A stretch of 64,000 nucleotides of DNA from the NCBI RefSeq assembly GCF_009711135.1, contig NZ_WMIC01000010.1, forward strand, positions 62,001 to 126,000, given 5' to 3'. This document shows positions 27,484 through 37,937 of the stretch, piece by piece (positions within the stretch are counted from its first letter, which is position 1; the number at the start of each line of letters is the position of its first letter). The notes below the pieces were generated by a model that searched no databases, was not told where the DNA came from, and was given only the letters and a program-made list of their open reading frames with translations. This stretch comes from Flavobacterium sp. LC2016-01. GTDB taxonomy: Bacteria > Bacteroidota > Bacteroidia > Flavobacteriales > Flavobacteriaceae. A program made the position numbers and the translations under genes.

Positions 27484-30078
27484 ATGAAAATCAGTTATCT
27501 ATTTATCATAAGTTTAATGTCTTTTTTTTGTGCCAATGCACAGCAATATCCTTTTAAGGATCCTTCTCTTAGTTCAGCGGAGCGGGCAAAAGATCTAATT
27601 TCACGATTGACGCTTGAAGAAAAAGCAGCATTAATGTGTGATCAAAGTGATGCGGTACCACGTTTAGGAATCAAAAAATTTAATTGGTGGAGTGAAGCTT
27701 TGCATGGGTATGCTAATAATGATAATGTGACCGTTTTTCCTGAACCTATTGGCATGGCCGCATCATTTGATGATCAATTCGTTTATCGTGTTTTTGATGC
27801 TGTTTCAGATGAAGCTCGGGCGAAATATAACCAATGGATTAAAAACGGCAACGAGAACAAACGATTTTTAAGCCTTTCGGTTTGGACTCCTAATGTCAAC
27901 ATTTTTAGAGATCCGCGCTGGGGCCGTGGACAGGAAACCTATGGCGAAGATCCTTATCTTACTTCTAGAATGGGTATTTCAGTTGTAAAAGGTTTGCAAG
28001 GACCAGCTGATGCTAAATATCGAAAGCTTTTGGCCTGCGCAAAACATTTTGCCGTTCATTCAGGTCCCGAATGGAGCAGACACGAATTGAATTTGAATAA
28101 TGTAAATCCGCGAGATTTGTACGAAACTTATTTGCCGGCATTTAAATCGCTGGTTCAGGATGCCGATGTGCGCCAGGTAATGTGTGCCTATCAGCGTTTA
28201 GACGATGAACCTTGCTGCAGTAATACAAGATTACTGCAAGGTATTCTTCGTAACGAGTGGGGGTATAAATATATGGTAGTATCTGATTGCGGAGCAGTTA
28301 CCGATTTTTATACCACTCATAAAGTTTCGTCCGATGCAACGCATGCAGCATCTAAAGCTGTACTTGCAGGAACTGATGTCGAATGCGTTTGGGAAAAATA
28401 TCCTTTTAAAAATTTACCAGAAGCCGTTGAGAAAGATCTAATAAAAGAGTCGGATATCAATAAAAGTCTGCTTCGCGTTTTAGTTGGCCGTTTTGATTTG
28501 GGTGAAATGGATGATGATGCAATCGTTCCCTGGACCAAAATTCCGGCATCTGTTTTAAATAGTAAAGAGCATCAACAATTAGCGCTTGAAATGGCTCAAA
28601 AGTCAATGACGCTTTTACAAAACAAAAATAATATTCTTCCTTTAAATAAAGCCATAAATAAGGTGGCTGTTATTGGTCCAAATGCCGATAATGAGCCAAT
28701 GTTATGGGGAAATTATAATGGAACACCCGTTAAAACAATTACAATCAAGAGCGGCATTGAATCTAAAATTGCAGCAAATAAAATGATGTATGATAAAGCC
28801 TGTGATTTAGTAGAAGATAAAGTAAATCAAAGTTATTTTAACGACATTTCATTTGAAGGAAAAAAAGGAATGAAAGCAACCTATTGGAATAATCCGAATA
28901 GAGAAGGCAGTCCAGTGGTATCACAGCAAATTTTAAATCCCATAAAAATGACTACTGCTGGTCAACATGAATTTGCTTCTGGAGTTAAATTAGAAGGATT
29001 TTCAGCAAAATATGAAGCAGAATATTCAGCTAAAGCAAATGATACGCTGGTTTTTAAAACTGGTGCTGCCGGAGTTTTTGAATTAATAGTCGATGGCGTT
29101 TCTAAAGCAAAATTTACCAATTGGAGAACATTGCCTGGAAAAATCCCATTTGTAGTTGAAGCAGGTAAAAAATATAAAATCGAAATTCTTTTTGCTCAAT
29201 CAAATAATTGGCAGGCGAATCTTGAATTCGATTTTGGAAAAGAATTCGATATAGATTATGGAGGTTTAATTCAAAAATTAAAAGGTATTGATACCGTAAT
29301 TTTCGTTGGCGGACTTTCGACTTTACTAGAGGGAGAAGAAATGCCGGTTTCTTATCCCGGTTTTAAAGGCGGTGACCGAACCAATATTGAGCTTCCGTCT
29401 GTTCAGAGAAAATGTTTACAGGCCCTTAAAGCTGCAGGTAAAAAAGTGATTTTTGTAAACTGCTCGGGTTCTGCGATTGCTTTTACACCAGAGACATCAA
29501 GCTGTGATGCCATTTTACAAGCATGGTATCCGGGAGAATCAGGTGGTCAGGCTGTCGCCGATGTTCTTTTTGGGGATTATAATCCAGCAGGAAAACTTCC
29601 GGTTTCATTCTATAAAAATTCAGAAATATTAGGAAATTTTGAAGATTATTCGATGAAAGGACGTACTTATAGATACACCACAGATGTTTTGTTTCCTTTT
29701 GGTTTTGGCTTGAGTTATTCTAAATTCAATATAGGCACAGCAAACCTGAGCAAGACAAAAATAAAATCAAATGAAAGTACACAATTGAACTTTTCAATAA
29801 AAAATGTCAGCAAACGTGAAGGAATAGAGATTGTTCAGGTATATATCAAAAAATTAAATGACACAGATGGCCCATTAAAGACCTTGAAAGCTTTTAAAAG
29901 AATCAATTTAAAGGCCGGAGAAAGTCAAAATGTAACGATTGATTTGCCTTCATCTTCATTTGAATTTTATGATCAAAACACTAGAAATATGAAGGTAACT
30001 CCAGGTGAGTATGAGGTGTATTATGGTAATAGTTCAGAAACTAAAGATTTAAAAATGACTAAAGTGTTTGTTCAGTAA
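27484..30078 (+). CDS. Glycoside hydrolase family 3 with inserted PA14 domain
   Basis: This is a secreted 864-residue enzyme, probably a beta-xylosidase or beta-glucosidase. The signal peptide ends CANAQ. The TIM-barrel domain carries nucleophile D268 in VVSDCGAV, and the five-residue NNVNP region and QRLDDEPCC are typical of plant-type beta-xylosidases in GH3. A PA14 domain is inserted in the second domain at about residues 460-600 (FKTGAAGVFELIVDG). A fibronectin-III-like domain closes the C-terminus (IVQVYIKKL and DLPSSSFEFYD). It is the last gene of the GH43 operon. Confidence 0.9.
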   Translation: MKISYLFIISLMSFFCANAQQYPFKDPSLSSAERAKDLISRLTLEEKAALMCDQSDAVPRLGIKKFNWWSEALHGYANNDNVTVFPEPIGMAASFDDQFVYRVFDAVSDEARAKYNQWIKNGNENKRFLSLSVWTPNVNIFRDPRWGRGQETYGEDPYLTSRMGISVVKGLQGPADAKYRKLLACAKHFAVHSGPEWSRHELNLNNVNPRDLYETYLPAFKSLVQDADVRQVMCAYQRLDDEPCCSNTRLLQGILRNEWGYKYMVVSDCGAVTDFYTTHKVSSDATHAASKAVLAGTDVECVWEKYPFKNLPEAVEKDLIKESDINKSLLRVLVGRFDLGEMDDDAIVPWTKIPASVLNSKEHQQLALEMAQKSMTLLQNKNNILPLNKAINKVAVIGPNADNEPMLWGNYNGTPVKTITIKSGIESKIAANKMMYDKACDLVEDKVNQSYFNDISFEGKKGMKATYWNNPNREGSPVVSQQILNPIKMTTAGQHEFASGVKLEGFSAKYEAEYSAKANDTLVFKTGAAGVFELIVDGVSKAKFTNWRTLPGKIPFVVEAGKKYKIEILFAQSNNWQANLEFDFGKEFDIDYGGLIQKLKGIDTVIFVGGLSTLLEGEEMPVSYPGFKGGDRTNIELPSVQRKCLQALKAAGKKVIFVNCSGSAIAFTPETSSCDAILQAWYPGESGGQAVADVLFGDYNPAGKLPVSFYKNSEILGNFEDYSMKGRTYRYTTDVLFPFGFGLSYSKFNIGTANLSKTKIKSNESTQLNFSIKNVSKREGIEIVQVYIKKLNDTDGPLKTLKAFKRINLKAGESQNVTIDLPSSSFEFYDQNTRNMKVTPGEYEVYYGNSSETKDLKMTKVFVQ

Positions 30079-30220
30079 TTTACCAAAATAAAGTGCCTGC
30101 TTTGAGAAGTGATATTTTCAAAGTAAGGTTAGAATCCTGATAATATACTTAATTAACATGCGACTAAATTGCATTTTCAATTAAAAAGTATATATTTAAT
30201 TTAAATTTCCCCAATAATAT

Positions 30221-33200
30221 ATGTCTCCAAAAAATTGTGTTAAAGCGATAGTTATTCTATTTTTTGTGGTAAACAATTTGTTTTCTCAAAATAAATTTGA
30301 AAACTATCAATTTAGATTAGTAGATAAAGAAGCTTCAAAAAGCGGCATTTATACCATTTCACAGGATCATTCTGGATTTATGTGGATGGGTACGAATGGT
30401 GCTGGTTTGTATAAATACGACGGAGTAAATTATGTTGCTTATGAGCAAAACTCCAAGCAAAGTAATTCTATTAATAGCAATTTAATTTATGTTACTTATG
30501 TAGATACTCGCAACCGGTTGTGGATAGGAACTGATGAAGGATTGTGTCTGTATAATAGAAATTTAGATAGTTTTGAAAGTATCGACATTCAGAAGAAAAT
30601 TAAAAAAGAAACCGTAATTTCTATTAAAAGCATTATTGAAGATAATAATGGAAATTTAATGTTAGGAACAGTTAATAATGGTTTACTAAAATTAAATACG
30701 ACGACGCGGGAAATCACTAAAGTTAATTCTGATGTAGCAAATAACTCAAATTATCTTATCAATTGCCTTGCAAAAGATAAAAAGGGGATCATCTATCTGG
30801 GAACAAACTTAGGATTGAAAATATTCGACCCTGTAAAGAATGAGACTAAAAAAATTAATATTGGCAATGACAATCGCATACTCTCGGCAAGTATTGTGTC
30901 TATGTGTTTAGACCGCAATCAAAATTTATGGATTGGCGATGGATTTAAAGGTTTAATAAAGGTGGATTTACATTCTAAAATCAAGCAGGCTTTTTTCTAT
31001 CCTATTACCAAAAAAAGAATCATGTCAATTTTAGCAAGAGATGCTAAAACAATTCTTTGTGCAACTGAAAATGACGGTTTAATCATTGTAGATGATCAGG
31101 GAGTTGTTCAAAAAAAATATGTAAACAGTAAATTCAATACGCGCAGTTTAAGCTCAAATTCGGTTTGGTCTTTACTTTTAGATAAAGAGAATAGAATTTG
31201 GCTGGGATATTATAATAAAGGCTTAGGTGTTTTTGATAAAATAAACAGTAAAGTCACTATCATAGAAAGTTTGCCTGGAAATCCACAATCCTTACAAACC
31301 AATTGTGTGACCGGAATTGCCAAAGATCATCAAGGGCAGTTGTGGATTTCCATGGAAGGCGGAGGAGTGGATGTATTCAATCCTACAACCAAAGACTTTA
31401 AACATATTACCAAATCAGATGCTAGTCTGTATTCAGGATTAACCAATGATAATATCACAAAGGTATTTATTGACAAAAAACAAAATATCTGGTTATCGAG
31501 CTGGAATGAAGGGATTTTTCTTTTAAAGAAGGGAAGCAGAAGCTTTATTAATTACAATACAAAAAATACTCCCAATCTGGCTTCAGATAATATTATGAGT
31601 ATCAGTGAAGATTCACGAGGTGTAATCTGGATTGGAACTTTTGCAAAAGGACTTCATTATTATACGCCGTCAGATGGCCAATTTCATCATTGTAATGCTA
31701 AACCATTTTTGACAAATGCAATTACAAATATTGACATCAGGCATGTAATGGTTGATTCAGATGATGCGGTTTGGGTTGGGTCAACAACTGGTTTATACAA
31801 AGTTGTTACTAATGATTTTGTTACGTTTTCAGTTACTTCTTTTAGAGATAAAATGTCTGAAAAACTTAAAAATCATAAAAGTACTCATACTATTAATGCC
31901 TTATATCAGGCTAAAAATAAAGAAATCTGGATTGGAACTGATGGTGCGGGATTGTTCAGTTACAATAAAAAAACAGATGTTCTAAAATGGTACATAAATT
32001 TCAACGGTCTACACGAAAAATCAATTTCAGCGATTACAGAATCTAATGACAACTGTATTTGGTTAAGCGGAAAGAAAGGAATCACCAAACTGGATTTAAA
32101 AAACAACACTTCAGTCAACTATTCAACCTATGATGGTTTGCTAGGGAATGATTTCAACAATAATGCAGTTTTAAAAGACGAAAAAGGAATGCTTTATTTT
32201 GGAAGTTATGAGGGCTTAAACTATTTTAATCCTTCTAATTTAGTTAAAAGCAAAAAGCAATTGCCTATTTATTTTACGGATCTAAAGCTTTTTAATAAAT
32301 CAGTAGGTCCACTTGAAAAAAACTCACCGCTTATAAAAGTAATATCTGAGACAAAAAAGATAATTCTTAAACATGATCAATCGGTATTTACGATTGATTT
32401 TATTGCTGTAAATTATTCTTTCCCTGCTCGAAATGAATTTGCCTATTACTTAGAAGGTTTTGACGATTCGTGGAATTTTGTTGGCAATAAACGTTCGGCA
32501 ACTTACACGAATTTAGCTCCTGGAAATTATACATTTAAAGTTAAAGCAACAGAAAAAAATGGAGTCTGGAGTCAGAAACCGCTAGAATTAAAAATAGAGA
32601 TATTACCGCCTTGGTGGAAAACATCTTTTGCTTATTTATTCTATACTCTTTTACTCGGGGCAGCTATTCATTTTGCCAATCAATACTATCAAAATCGATT
32701 CAAACAAAAACAAATGATTGAGTTTGAAAAACAAAAAGCGATTCAGATTGAAAAACTGAATAATAAGAAATTACAATTTTTCACCAATATTTCACATGAG
32801 TTCAGAACGCCGCTTACCTTAATTTTAAATCCTTTAGGAGATATAATCAAAAATAATAGTTTGGAACTTCCTGAAGGTGTACTAAATAAATTGCAAACGA
32901 TTCAAAAAAGTTCTGACAGACTTTCCCGATTGATTAATGAGTTAATGGATTTTAATAAACTTCAGTTTAATAAGATGAACCTTCAATTACAATTGATTGA
33001 AGTAGTTGGTTTTACGAAAGAAGTCGTTAGTTATTTTAATGAAGAAGCATCAAGTCGTGGAATTCAGCTGGAATTTGAGTCAAATAAAGCTTCATTAAAA
33101 GATTGGATTGATCCGAAAATGTTTGAAAAAATTATTTTTAATGTAGTTTCAAATGCTTTTAAAGTTACTCCAGATAATGGAAAAATTATGGTGAAAATCA

Positions 33201-34360
33201 TAATTAATAACGAATCAATTCATTTTCCGTTAATTGGTTCATCAGATGCAGTTCCCTATTTTACAATAGTTGTTGAAGATACTGGGGCGGGGTTAGATAA
33301 AAAAGATATTAAAAGAATTTTTGACCGTTTCTATCAGGTAAACAATCTGAATAAGGCGTATTATGGAAGCACAGGAATTGGCTTGGAAGTTGTTCGCGGA
33401 TTCGTAGAATTACATAAAGGAATAATCGAAGTTGAAAGCGAATTGGGAGCAGGCAGTATTTTTAAACTGCTGTTTCCTGTTGGAAAAGAATTTTTTAATG
33501 AAAACGAAATATTGTTTGAAGAATATAAGAAGGAAAACAAAATTAGCTTCAGGCCCATTGTCGAAAAAGAAGAAATCAAATTAACAGATGAGGATGAACA
33601 GCAAGATCGGACTTACACCATTCTGATCGTTGAAGACAATGTAGAACTTCGAAATTATTTAAAAAATGAACTTAAAAAAGAATACAAAGTTATCGTCGCA
33701 GAAAATGGACAGGTTGGTTTAGACTTAGCTTTACAAAAATTGCCTGATTTGATTTTAACCGATGTGATTATGCCGGTTATGAGCGGTTTGGATTTGTGTA
33801 AAAATATAAAGGCAAATTTAAAAACGAGTCATATTCCGTTAATGATGCTGTCTGCAAAAGCATTGGTTAAAGATAAATTAGAAGGAATTGATTCTGGTGC
33901 TGATATGTATCTGAGCAAACCTTTTGATATGGATATTTTGAGATCTAGTTTGGTACAATTGATTAATAGCAGACAAATTATGTTCAATAAATTCTATAAC
34001 GGAATTACTTCAACAGCAAAAGAAAAAACAACCACTTTAGACAATGAATTTATAAAAAATGTACTGAAATATATTAATGAAAACATTCGTGAAACTGAAT
34101 TAAGCGTGGAAGTTTTGGCTTCGAATGTATTTTTGAGCAGAAGCCAGCTGTATCGAAAAGTTAAAACATTAACTGGCGTATCAGTTAATGAATTTATAAG
34201 GAATGTTCGTTTAGAAAAGGCAAAAGAATTAATAGAATTAGGAAATGATAATATAACCGAAATCAGTTATAAAGTAGGATTTAGTTCTCCTTCTTATTTT
34301 ACGAAATGTTATAAAGAAAAATTTGGATGTTTGCCAACACAAAAAGTAAACAATAGTTAA
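30221..34360 (+). CDS. Hybrid two-component system sensor-regulator (HTCS)
   Basis: This is a one-protein sensor and transcription factor of 1,379 residues. After a signal sequence come two seven-bladed propellers of Reg_prop repeats (about 25-715, many WIGT motifs), then a Y_Y_Y domain (about 720-785) and a membrane helix (about 797-820). A histidine kinase follows with phospho-acceptor H859 in NISHEFRTPL, then an ATPase domain. The receiver has D1181 in LTDVIMPVMSG, and the end is an AraC-type HTH (about 1270-1379). The propeller senses oligosaccharides in the periplasm. It lies between the GH operon and a SusC/SusD pair and probably activates one or both. A strong terminator follows. Confidence 0.95.
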   Translation: MSPKNCVKAIVILFFVVNNLFSQNKFENYQFRLVDKEASKSGIYTISQDHSGFMWMGTNGAGLYKYDGVNYVAYEQNSKQSNSINSNLIYVTYVDTRNRLWIGTDEGLCLYNRNLDSFESIDIQKKIKKETVISIKSIIEDNNGNLMLGTVNNGLLKLNTTTREITKVNSDVANNSNYLINCLAKDKKGIIYLGTNLGLKIFDPVKNETKKINIGNDNRILSASIVSMCLDRNQNLWIGDGFKGLIKVDLHSKIKQAFFYPITKKRIMSILARDAKTILCATENDGLIIVDDQGVVQKKYVNSKFNTRSLSSNSVWSLLLDKENRIWLGYYNKGLGVFDKINSKVTIIESLPGNPQSLQTNCVTGIAKDHQGQLWISMEGGGVDVFNPTTKDFKHITKSDASLYSGLTNDNITKVFIDKKQNIWLSSWNEGIFLLKKGSRSFINYNTKNTPNLASDNIMSISEDSRGVIWIGTFAKGLHYYTPSDGQFHHCNAKPFLTNAITNIDIRHVMVDSDDAVWVGSTTGLYKVVTNDFVTFSVTSFRDKMSEKLKNHKSTHTINALYQAKNKEIWIGTDGAGLFSYNKKTDVLKWYINFNGLHEKSISAITESNDNCIWLSGKKGITKLDLKNNTSVNYSTYDGLLGNDFNNNAVLKDEKGMLYFGSYEGLNYFNPSNLVKSKKQLPIYFTDLKLFNKSVGPLEKNSPLIKVISETKKIILKHDQSVFTIDFIAVNYSFPARNEFAYYLEGFDDSWNFVGNKRSATYTNLAPGNYTFKVKATEKNGVWSQKPLELKIEILPPWWKTSFAYLFYTLLLGAAIHFANQYYQNRFKQKQMIEFEKQKAIQIEKLNNKKLQFFTNISHEFRTPLTLILNPLGDIIKNNSLELPEGVLNKLQTIQKSSDRLSRLINELMDFNKLQFNKMNLQLQLIEVVGFTKEVVSYFNEEASSRGIQLEFESNKASLKDWIDPKMFEKIIFNVVSNAFKVTPDNGKIMVKIIINNESIHFPLIGSSDAVPYFTIVVEDTGAGLDKKDIKRIFDRFYQVNNLNKAYYGSTGIGLEVVRGFVELHKGIIEVESELGAGSIFKLLFPVGKEFFNENEILFEEYKKENKISFRPIVEKEEIKLTDEDEQQDRTYTILIVEDNVELRNYLKNELKKEYKVIVAENGQVGLDLALQKLPDLILTDVIMPVMSGLDLCKNIKANLKTSHIPLMMLSAKALVKDKLEGIDSGADMYLSKPFDMDILRSSLVQLINSRQIMFNKFYNGITSTAKEKTTTLDNEFIKNVLKYINENIRETELSVEVLASNVFLSRSQLYRKVKTLTGVSVNEFIRNVRLEKAKELIELGNDNITEISYKVGFSSPSYFTKCYKEKFGCLPTQKVNNS

Positions 34361-34380
34361 TTACAGCAATTTCCCCTCCA

Positions 34381-34409
34381 AAAAAGACGAAGTATTTCGT
34401 CTTTTTTTT
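34381..34409 (+). terminator. Rho-independent terminator of the HTCS gene
   Basis: An 11-bp perfect stem AAAAAGACGAA/TTCGTCTTTTT with a 4-base loop is followed by an eight-T run, starting 20 bases after the HTCS stop. Confidence 0.9.
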
Positions 34410-34715
34410 GCTTTTAATTGAATCAATCAACAGGTTTTTATAAACAGAATAGTAAGTTGTTTTTAGCCTTTTTATTTTTATTAAAAGAGAAATATAAGAC
34501 CCAATTTTATTTCTTACAGATTATGAAATAGGAATATATAAGTCATTTATTTTTTTATATACAAAAAATAAGATGCTAAAATTAGTAATAATATATTTTT
34601 CATTTCAGTTGGTTAAGCGCTGTAAAACCTTGAATTTGCTATTTTTTTAACTATGATGCTACAAATTTGATAGATTATGCATCAAATGTAGTATGTGAAA
34701 TTTATGTTAACAATC

Positions 34716-34723
34716 TACTTTTG
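34716..34723 (+). promoter_or_regulatory. Predicted -7 element before the SusC leader
   Basis: TACTTTTG matches the Bacteroidota TAnnTTTG element. No clear TTG -33 element sits at the normal distance, as is common where an activator such as an HTCS is needed. The leader ORF starts 24 bases downstream. Confidence 0.45.
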
Positions 34724-34746
34724 GTATAATCAAAATTAAAATAAAC

Positions 34747-34827
34747 ATGAAACAAATTACTAACAACCTTAAACATTTCGAATATGAATTGAAACCATAT
34801 TTATGTATGGTGAGTTTCTTTTTTTAA
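34747..34827 (+). CDS. Short leader ORF upstream of SusC
   Basis: This is a 26-codon ORF, MKQITNNLKHFEYELKPYLC followed by MVSFFF and a stop. It starts just after the predicted transcription start and ends 92 bases before the SusC ATG. Basic and polar residues are followed by a short hydrophobic tail, so it may be a regulatory leader peptide or the vestige of a SusC signal sequence. The surrounding 150 bases are otherwise non-coding. Confidence 0.4.
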   Translation: MKQITNNLKHFEYELKPYLCMVSFFF

Positions 34828-34919
34828 CCAATAATAAAAGGAAAGCATCAATGCAATAAATAACAACAAACAAAACTTTACAACCAACAATTATTTAACT
34901 AAACAAAAAACCAATTAGT

Positions 34920-37900
34920 ATGATGTTAAAATTAAAATTTGCAATAATCGCATTGCTAATGATAAGCTATCAGAATATGATGGCACAATCCAAGACCATA
35001 CAAGGTGTGGTTACAGATCCTTCGGGATTTCCATTGCCTGGTGCCAGTATTACAGTGCAAGGCTCAAACAATAGTGCTTCAACTGATTTTGATGGTAAGT
35101 ATGCTCTAAAAGGAGTTAATCCAACAGACAAAATTATATATTCTTATGTTGGATTAGTAACACAAACTATTACTGTAGGAACTCGCACTACAATTGATGT
35201 CTCTTTAGCAGAATCTGCTCAAAATTTGCAGGAAGTTGTAGTCGCTTACGGTACACAAAAAAGAACAAAAGTAACGGGAGCAATTTCAACCGTTACCTCA
35301 AAAGATATTACAGCAGTGCCTATTACTAATGCAGAGTCAGCTTTACAAGGTAGAGCGGCAGGTGTTACTGTTGTAAATGGTGCACCAGGTACTAGCCCTA
35401 CGGTTAGTATTCGTGGTTTGGCCACAATGGGAAATAGCACACCTTTATATGTAATTGATGGGGTTTTGACAGGTAACTTGTCAGGATTAAATCCTAGTGA
35501 TATCGAAAGCATATCAGTTTTAAAAGATGCTTCAACAACAGCATTATATGGTTCCAAAGCCTATAATGGTGTAATTATGGTTACAACAAAAAAAGGGAAA
35601 AAAGGTCCTGGACAATTAAATTTTAGCTCTTACGCAGGTTTTCAAAAGATTACTAAAAGATATGATGTTTTAAACACACAACAGTATCTGAAATATGCAA
35701 AAGATTTAGGAAGTGACTTAACAGCTAGAGCAGCTGAATTTGGAAACATCAATACAAATTGGCAAGACGAAATCTTTCAGGATGGTGTAATGCAGGATTA
35801 TAATTTAAGCTTCTCAAATGGGACTGAAAACTCTACAGGTCGCTATTCTGCAGGATATCTAAAGCAAGAAGGAGCTGTTATAAATACCGGTTTTGAACGT
35901 TATTCTTTCAGAGCGAATAATACGCAAAACATCGGTAGACTGACTGTAGGAAGCAATATTGGAGTATCTTTTAGCAAGACTAATCCAGAACGTGCATCAG
36001 GAGGTAGAACATTATTAGAGCATGCTATTAAAATGGCACCTTATTTACCTGTTTACAATGCAATTAATTTAGGAGGTTATCAAGGTCCTTCTACTGCTGA
36101 TGGGCAGGATGCAGAAAACCCAGTTCGTGTGGCAAATTTAGGATATCAATACATTAAGGGTTTATCTATAATTGGAAACATTTATGCTGAAGTAGAAATC
36201 ATTAAAGGATTGAAATTCAGATCACAAGTTGCATTGGATTATTTTACAAACGAAGACCATACTTTTATTCCAAGCTACAGCGATGGTTCAGCTCATAAAC
36301 AAGCTTATTCATCAACTGCAGAAACAAATTCTCAAGGTCAAACTATTGTTTTCGATAATAGTTTAACTTACAAAACTACTATTGCAGAAAAACATCACTT
36401 AGAAGCAGTAGGAGTAATTACTAAAATTGAGAATAAATTTCAGAATCTTGTAGCAAGCAGCCGTTATTATATTTCAGATGAAATTGATCAATTGAGACTT
36501 CAAGATGCAAATTTAGCGTCAACAAGCAGTGAAACAAATAATTTAGGTTATGTAGCTCGTATTAATTACGACTATGATGATAAATACCTATTCGCAATTT
36601 CAGGACGTAGAGATGCATCTTCTCGTTTTGGTTCTAATAATCGCTATGGTAACTTCTACTCAGTTGCTGTAGGTTGGAATATTGCAAAAGAAAGTTTTAT
36701 GGCAAATTCTATATTCAGCACATTGAAACTTAGAGCGAGTACAGGAACAACGGGTAATGACCTTATCGACAATTATCAGTATAGCGGAACTTTAGCAGCA
36801 AATTACATTTATCCAATCAATGGAGCAGCAGCTTCAGGTGTAACAGCTGGTAGAGCTTCTAATCCAGATTTGAAATGGGAATCTAAAACAGATCGAAATA
36901 TTGGTTTGGATTTTGGACTATTTGATGAAGCATTCACTGGAAGCTTTGAATATTTTAACAATAAAGGCAGTGATATCCTTTTCGCAGTACCGCTTCCTGC
37001 TTCTGTAGGTTCTGCTGGTGGAGGAACTCAAACTCAAAACATTGCCAACACAAAAGTACACGGATTCGAATTGTCGCTTGGCTACAATGACAGAAAAGGT
37101 GATTTTACATGGTCTGCTGTTGCTAATTTAGGAACAAGCAAAAACGAGGTAACAAGTTTAGCACCGGGTGTAACTAGCGTACTAGGCGGTCCATCTGGAA
37201 GAGCAGGTTTGGAGAGCTTTTCAAGACTAGAAGTTGGCCAGCCATTGTTTTATTTCTGGGGTTATCAAACCAATGGAATTTATCAAAATCAAGCAGAAGT
37301 AGATGCCGCTTTAGGTGCAGGACAAACTACAGTACAGCCCGGTGATATCAGATTTGTCGACAGAAACGGAGATAAAGTTATCAATTCAGAGGATAAAACA
37401 AATATTGGAAATCCATATCCAGATTTTACATACGGCTTAAACCTTACTGCCGCATATAAAAAATTCGATTTCAACTGTTTCATAACTGGAGTTAGCGGTA
37501 ATGACGTTTTCAATTCAAATAAATTTGATCTAGAAGCTATGCAGCGTTTATTTAATGCTAGTACAGATGTTTTAGACAGATCAATTGTTCAAAATGGAGT
37601 AGTTACCAATCCTTCGGCTACATTACCTAGAGCTCTTGGAGCGGGTCAAAACTGGTCATCTGCAAGTCAAAGATATGTTGAAGATGGTTCTTATACAAGG
37701 TTAAAAAATGTGACTCTGGGCTATACTTTATCAGGAGACACTTTCGACAATCATTTTTCAAACATACGATTCTATGTAAGTGCGCAAAATCTTGTGACAA
37801 TTACAAAGTACTCTGGTTTAGATCCTGAAATTGCTCGTGTAGATGCTAATGCAAATTCTGCCGGAATTGATATAGGAAGATACCCTCAGCCTAAATCAGT

Positions 37901-37928
37901 AATTTTTGGACTTGATGTTACATTTTAA
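34920..37928 (+). CDS. SusC-family TonB-dependent outer-membrane transporter
   Basis: This is a complete TonB-dependent importer of 1,002 residues. A signal peptide (about 1-22, ending MMAQ) is followed by the carboxypeptidase-like regulatory domain (TIQGVVTDPSGFPLPGASI), the plug (VSIRGLATMGNSTPLYVIDG and ISVLKDASTTALYG) and the barrel, ending VIFGLDVTF. It forms a pair with the SusD encoded nine bases downstream. Its position right after an HTCS and a hemicellulase operon makes a xylan-type oligosaccharide the likely cargo. The oxidase-like cluster that follows is an alternative partner. An ATG three bases further on could also be the start. Confidence 0.95.
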   Translation: MMLKLKFAIIALLMISYQNMMAQSKTIQGVVTDPSGFPLPGASITVQGSNNSASTDFDGKYALKGVNPTDKIIYSYVGLVTQTITVGTRTTIDVSLAESAQNLQEVVVAYGTQKRTKVTGAISTVTSKDITAVPITNAESALQGRAAGVTVVNGAPGTSPTVSIRGLATMGNSTPLYVIDGVLTGNLSGLNPSDIESISVLKDASTTALYGSKAYNGVIMVTTKKGKKGPGQLNFSSYAGFQKITKRYDVLNTQQYLKYAKDLGSDLTARAAEFGNINTNWQDEIFQDGVMQDYNLSFSNGTENSTGRYSAGYLKQEGAVINTGFERYSFRANNTQNIGRLTVGSNIGVSFSKTNPERASGGRTLLEHAIKMAPYLPVYNAINLGGYQGPSTADGQDAENPVRVANLGYQYIKGLSIIGNIYAEVEIIKGLKFRSQVALDYFTNEDHTFIPSYSDGSAHKQAYSSTAETNSQGQTIVFDNSLTYKTTIAEKHHLEAVGVITKIENKFQNLVASSRYYISDEIDQLRLQDANLASTSSETNNLGYVARINYDYDDKYLFAISGRRDASSRFGSNNRYGNFYSVAVGWNIAKESFMANSIFSTLKLRASTGTTGNDLIDNYQYSGTLAANYIYPINGAAASGVTAGRASNPDLKWESKTDRNIGLDFGLFDEAFTGSFEYFNNKGSDILFAVPLPASVGSAGGGTQTQNIANTKVHGFELSLGYNDRKGDFTWSAVANLGTSKNEVTSLAPGVTSVLGGPSGRAGLESFSRLEVGQPLFYFWGYQTNGIYQNQAEVDAALGAGQTTVQPGDIRFVDRNGDKVINSEDKTNIGNPYPDFTYGLNLTAAYKKFDFNCFITGVSGNDVFNSNKFDLEAMQRLFNASTDVLDRSIVQNGVVTNPSATLPRALGAGQNWSSASQRYVEDGSYTRLKNVTLGYTLSGDTFDNHFSNIRFYVSAQNLVTITKYSGLDPEIARVDANANSAGIDIGRYPQPKSVIFGLDVTF

Positions 37929-37937
37929 TTTATAAAG

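Larger units (their letters stand above)
34361..34919. other. Gap between HTCS and SusC
   Basis: This 559-base AT-rich gap holds the HTCS terminator, a possible -7 element and the 26-codon leader ORF, with a 5' leader of roughly 190 bases before SusC. Nothing else gene-like was seen. Confidence 0.6.

Noticed and set aside
30511..30520. A third CAACCGGTTG, inside the HTCS gene
   Set aside because: It is fully explained by codons of a propeller repeat (Asn-Arg-Leu-Trp) and has no TAnnTTTG element at the spacing of the other two sites.
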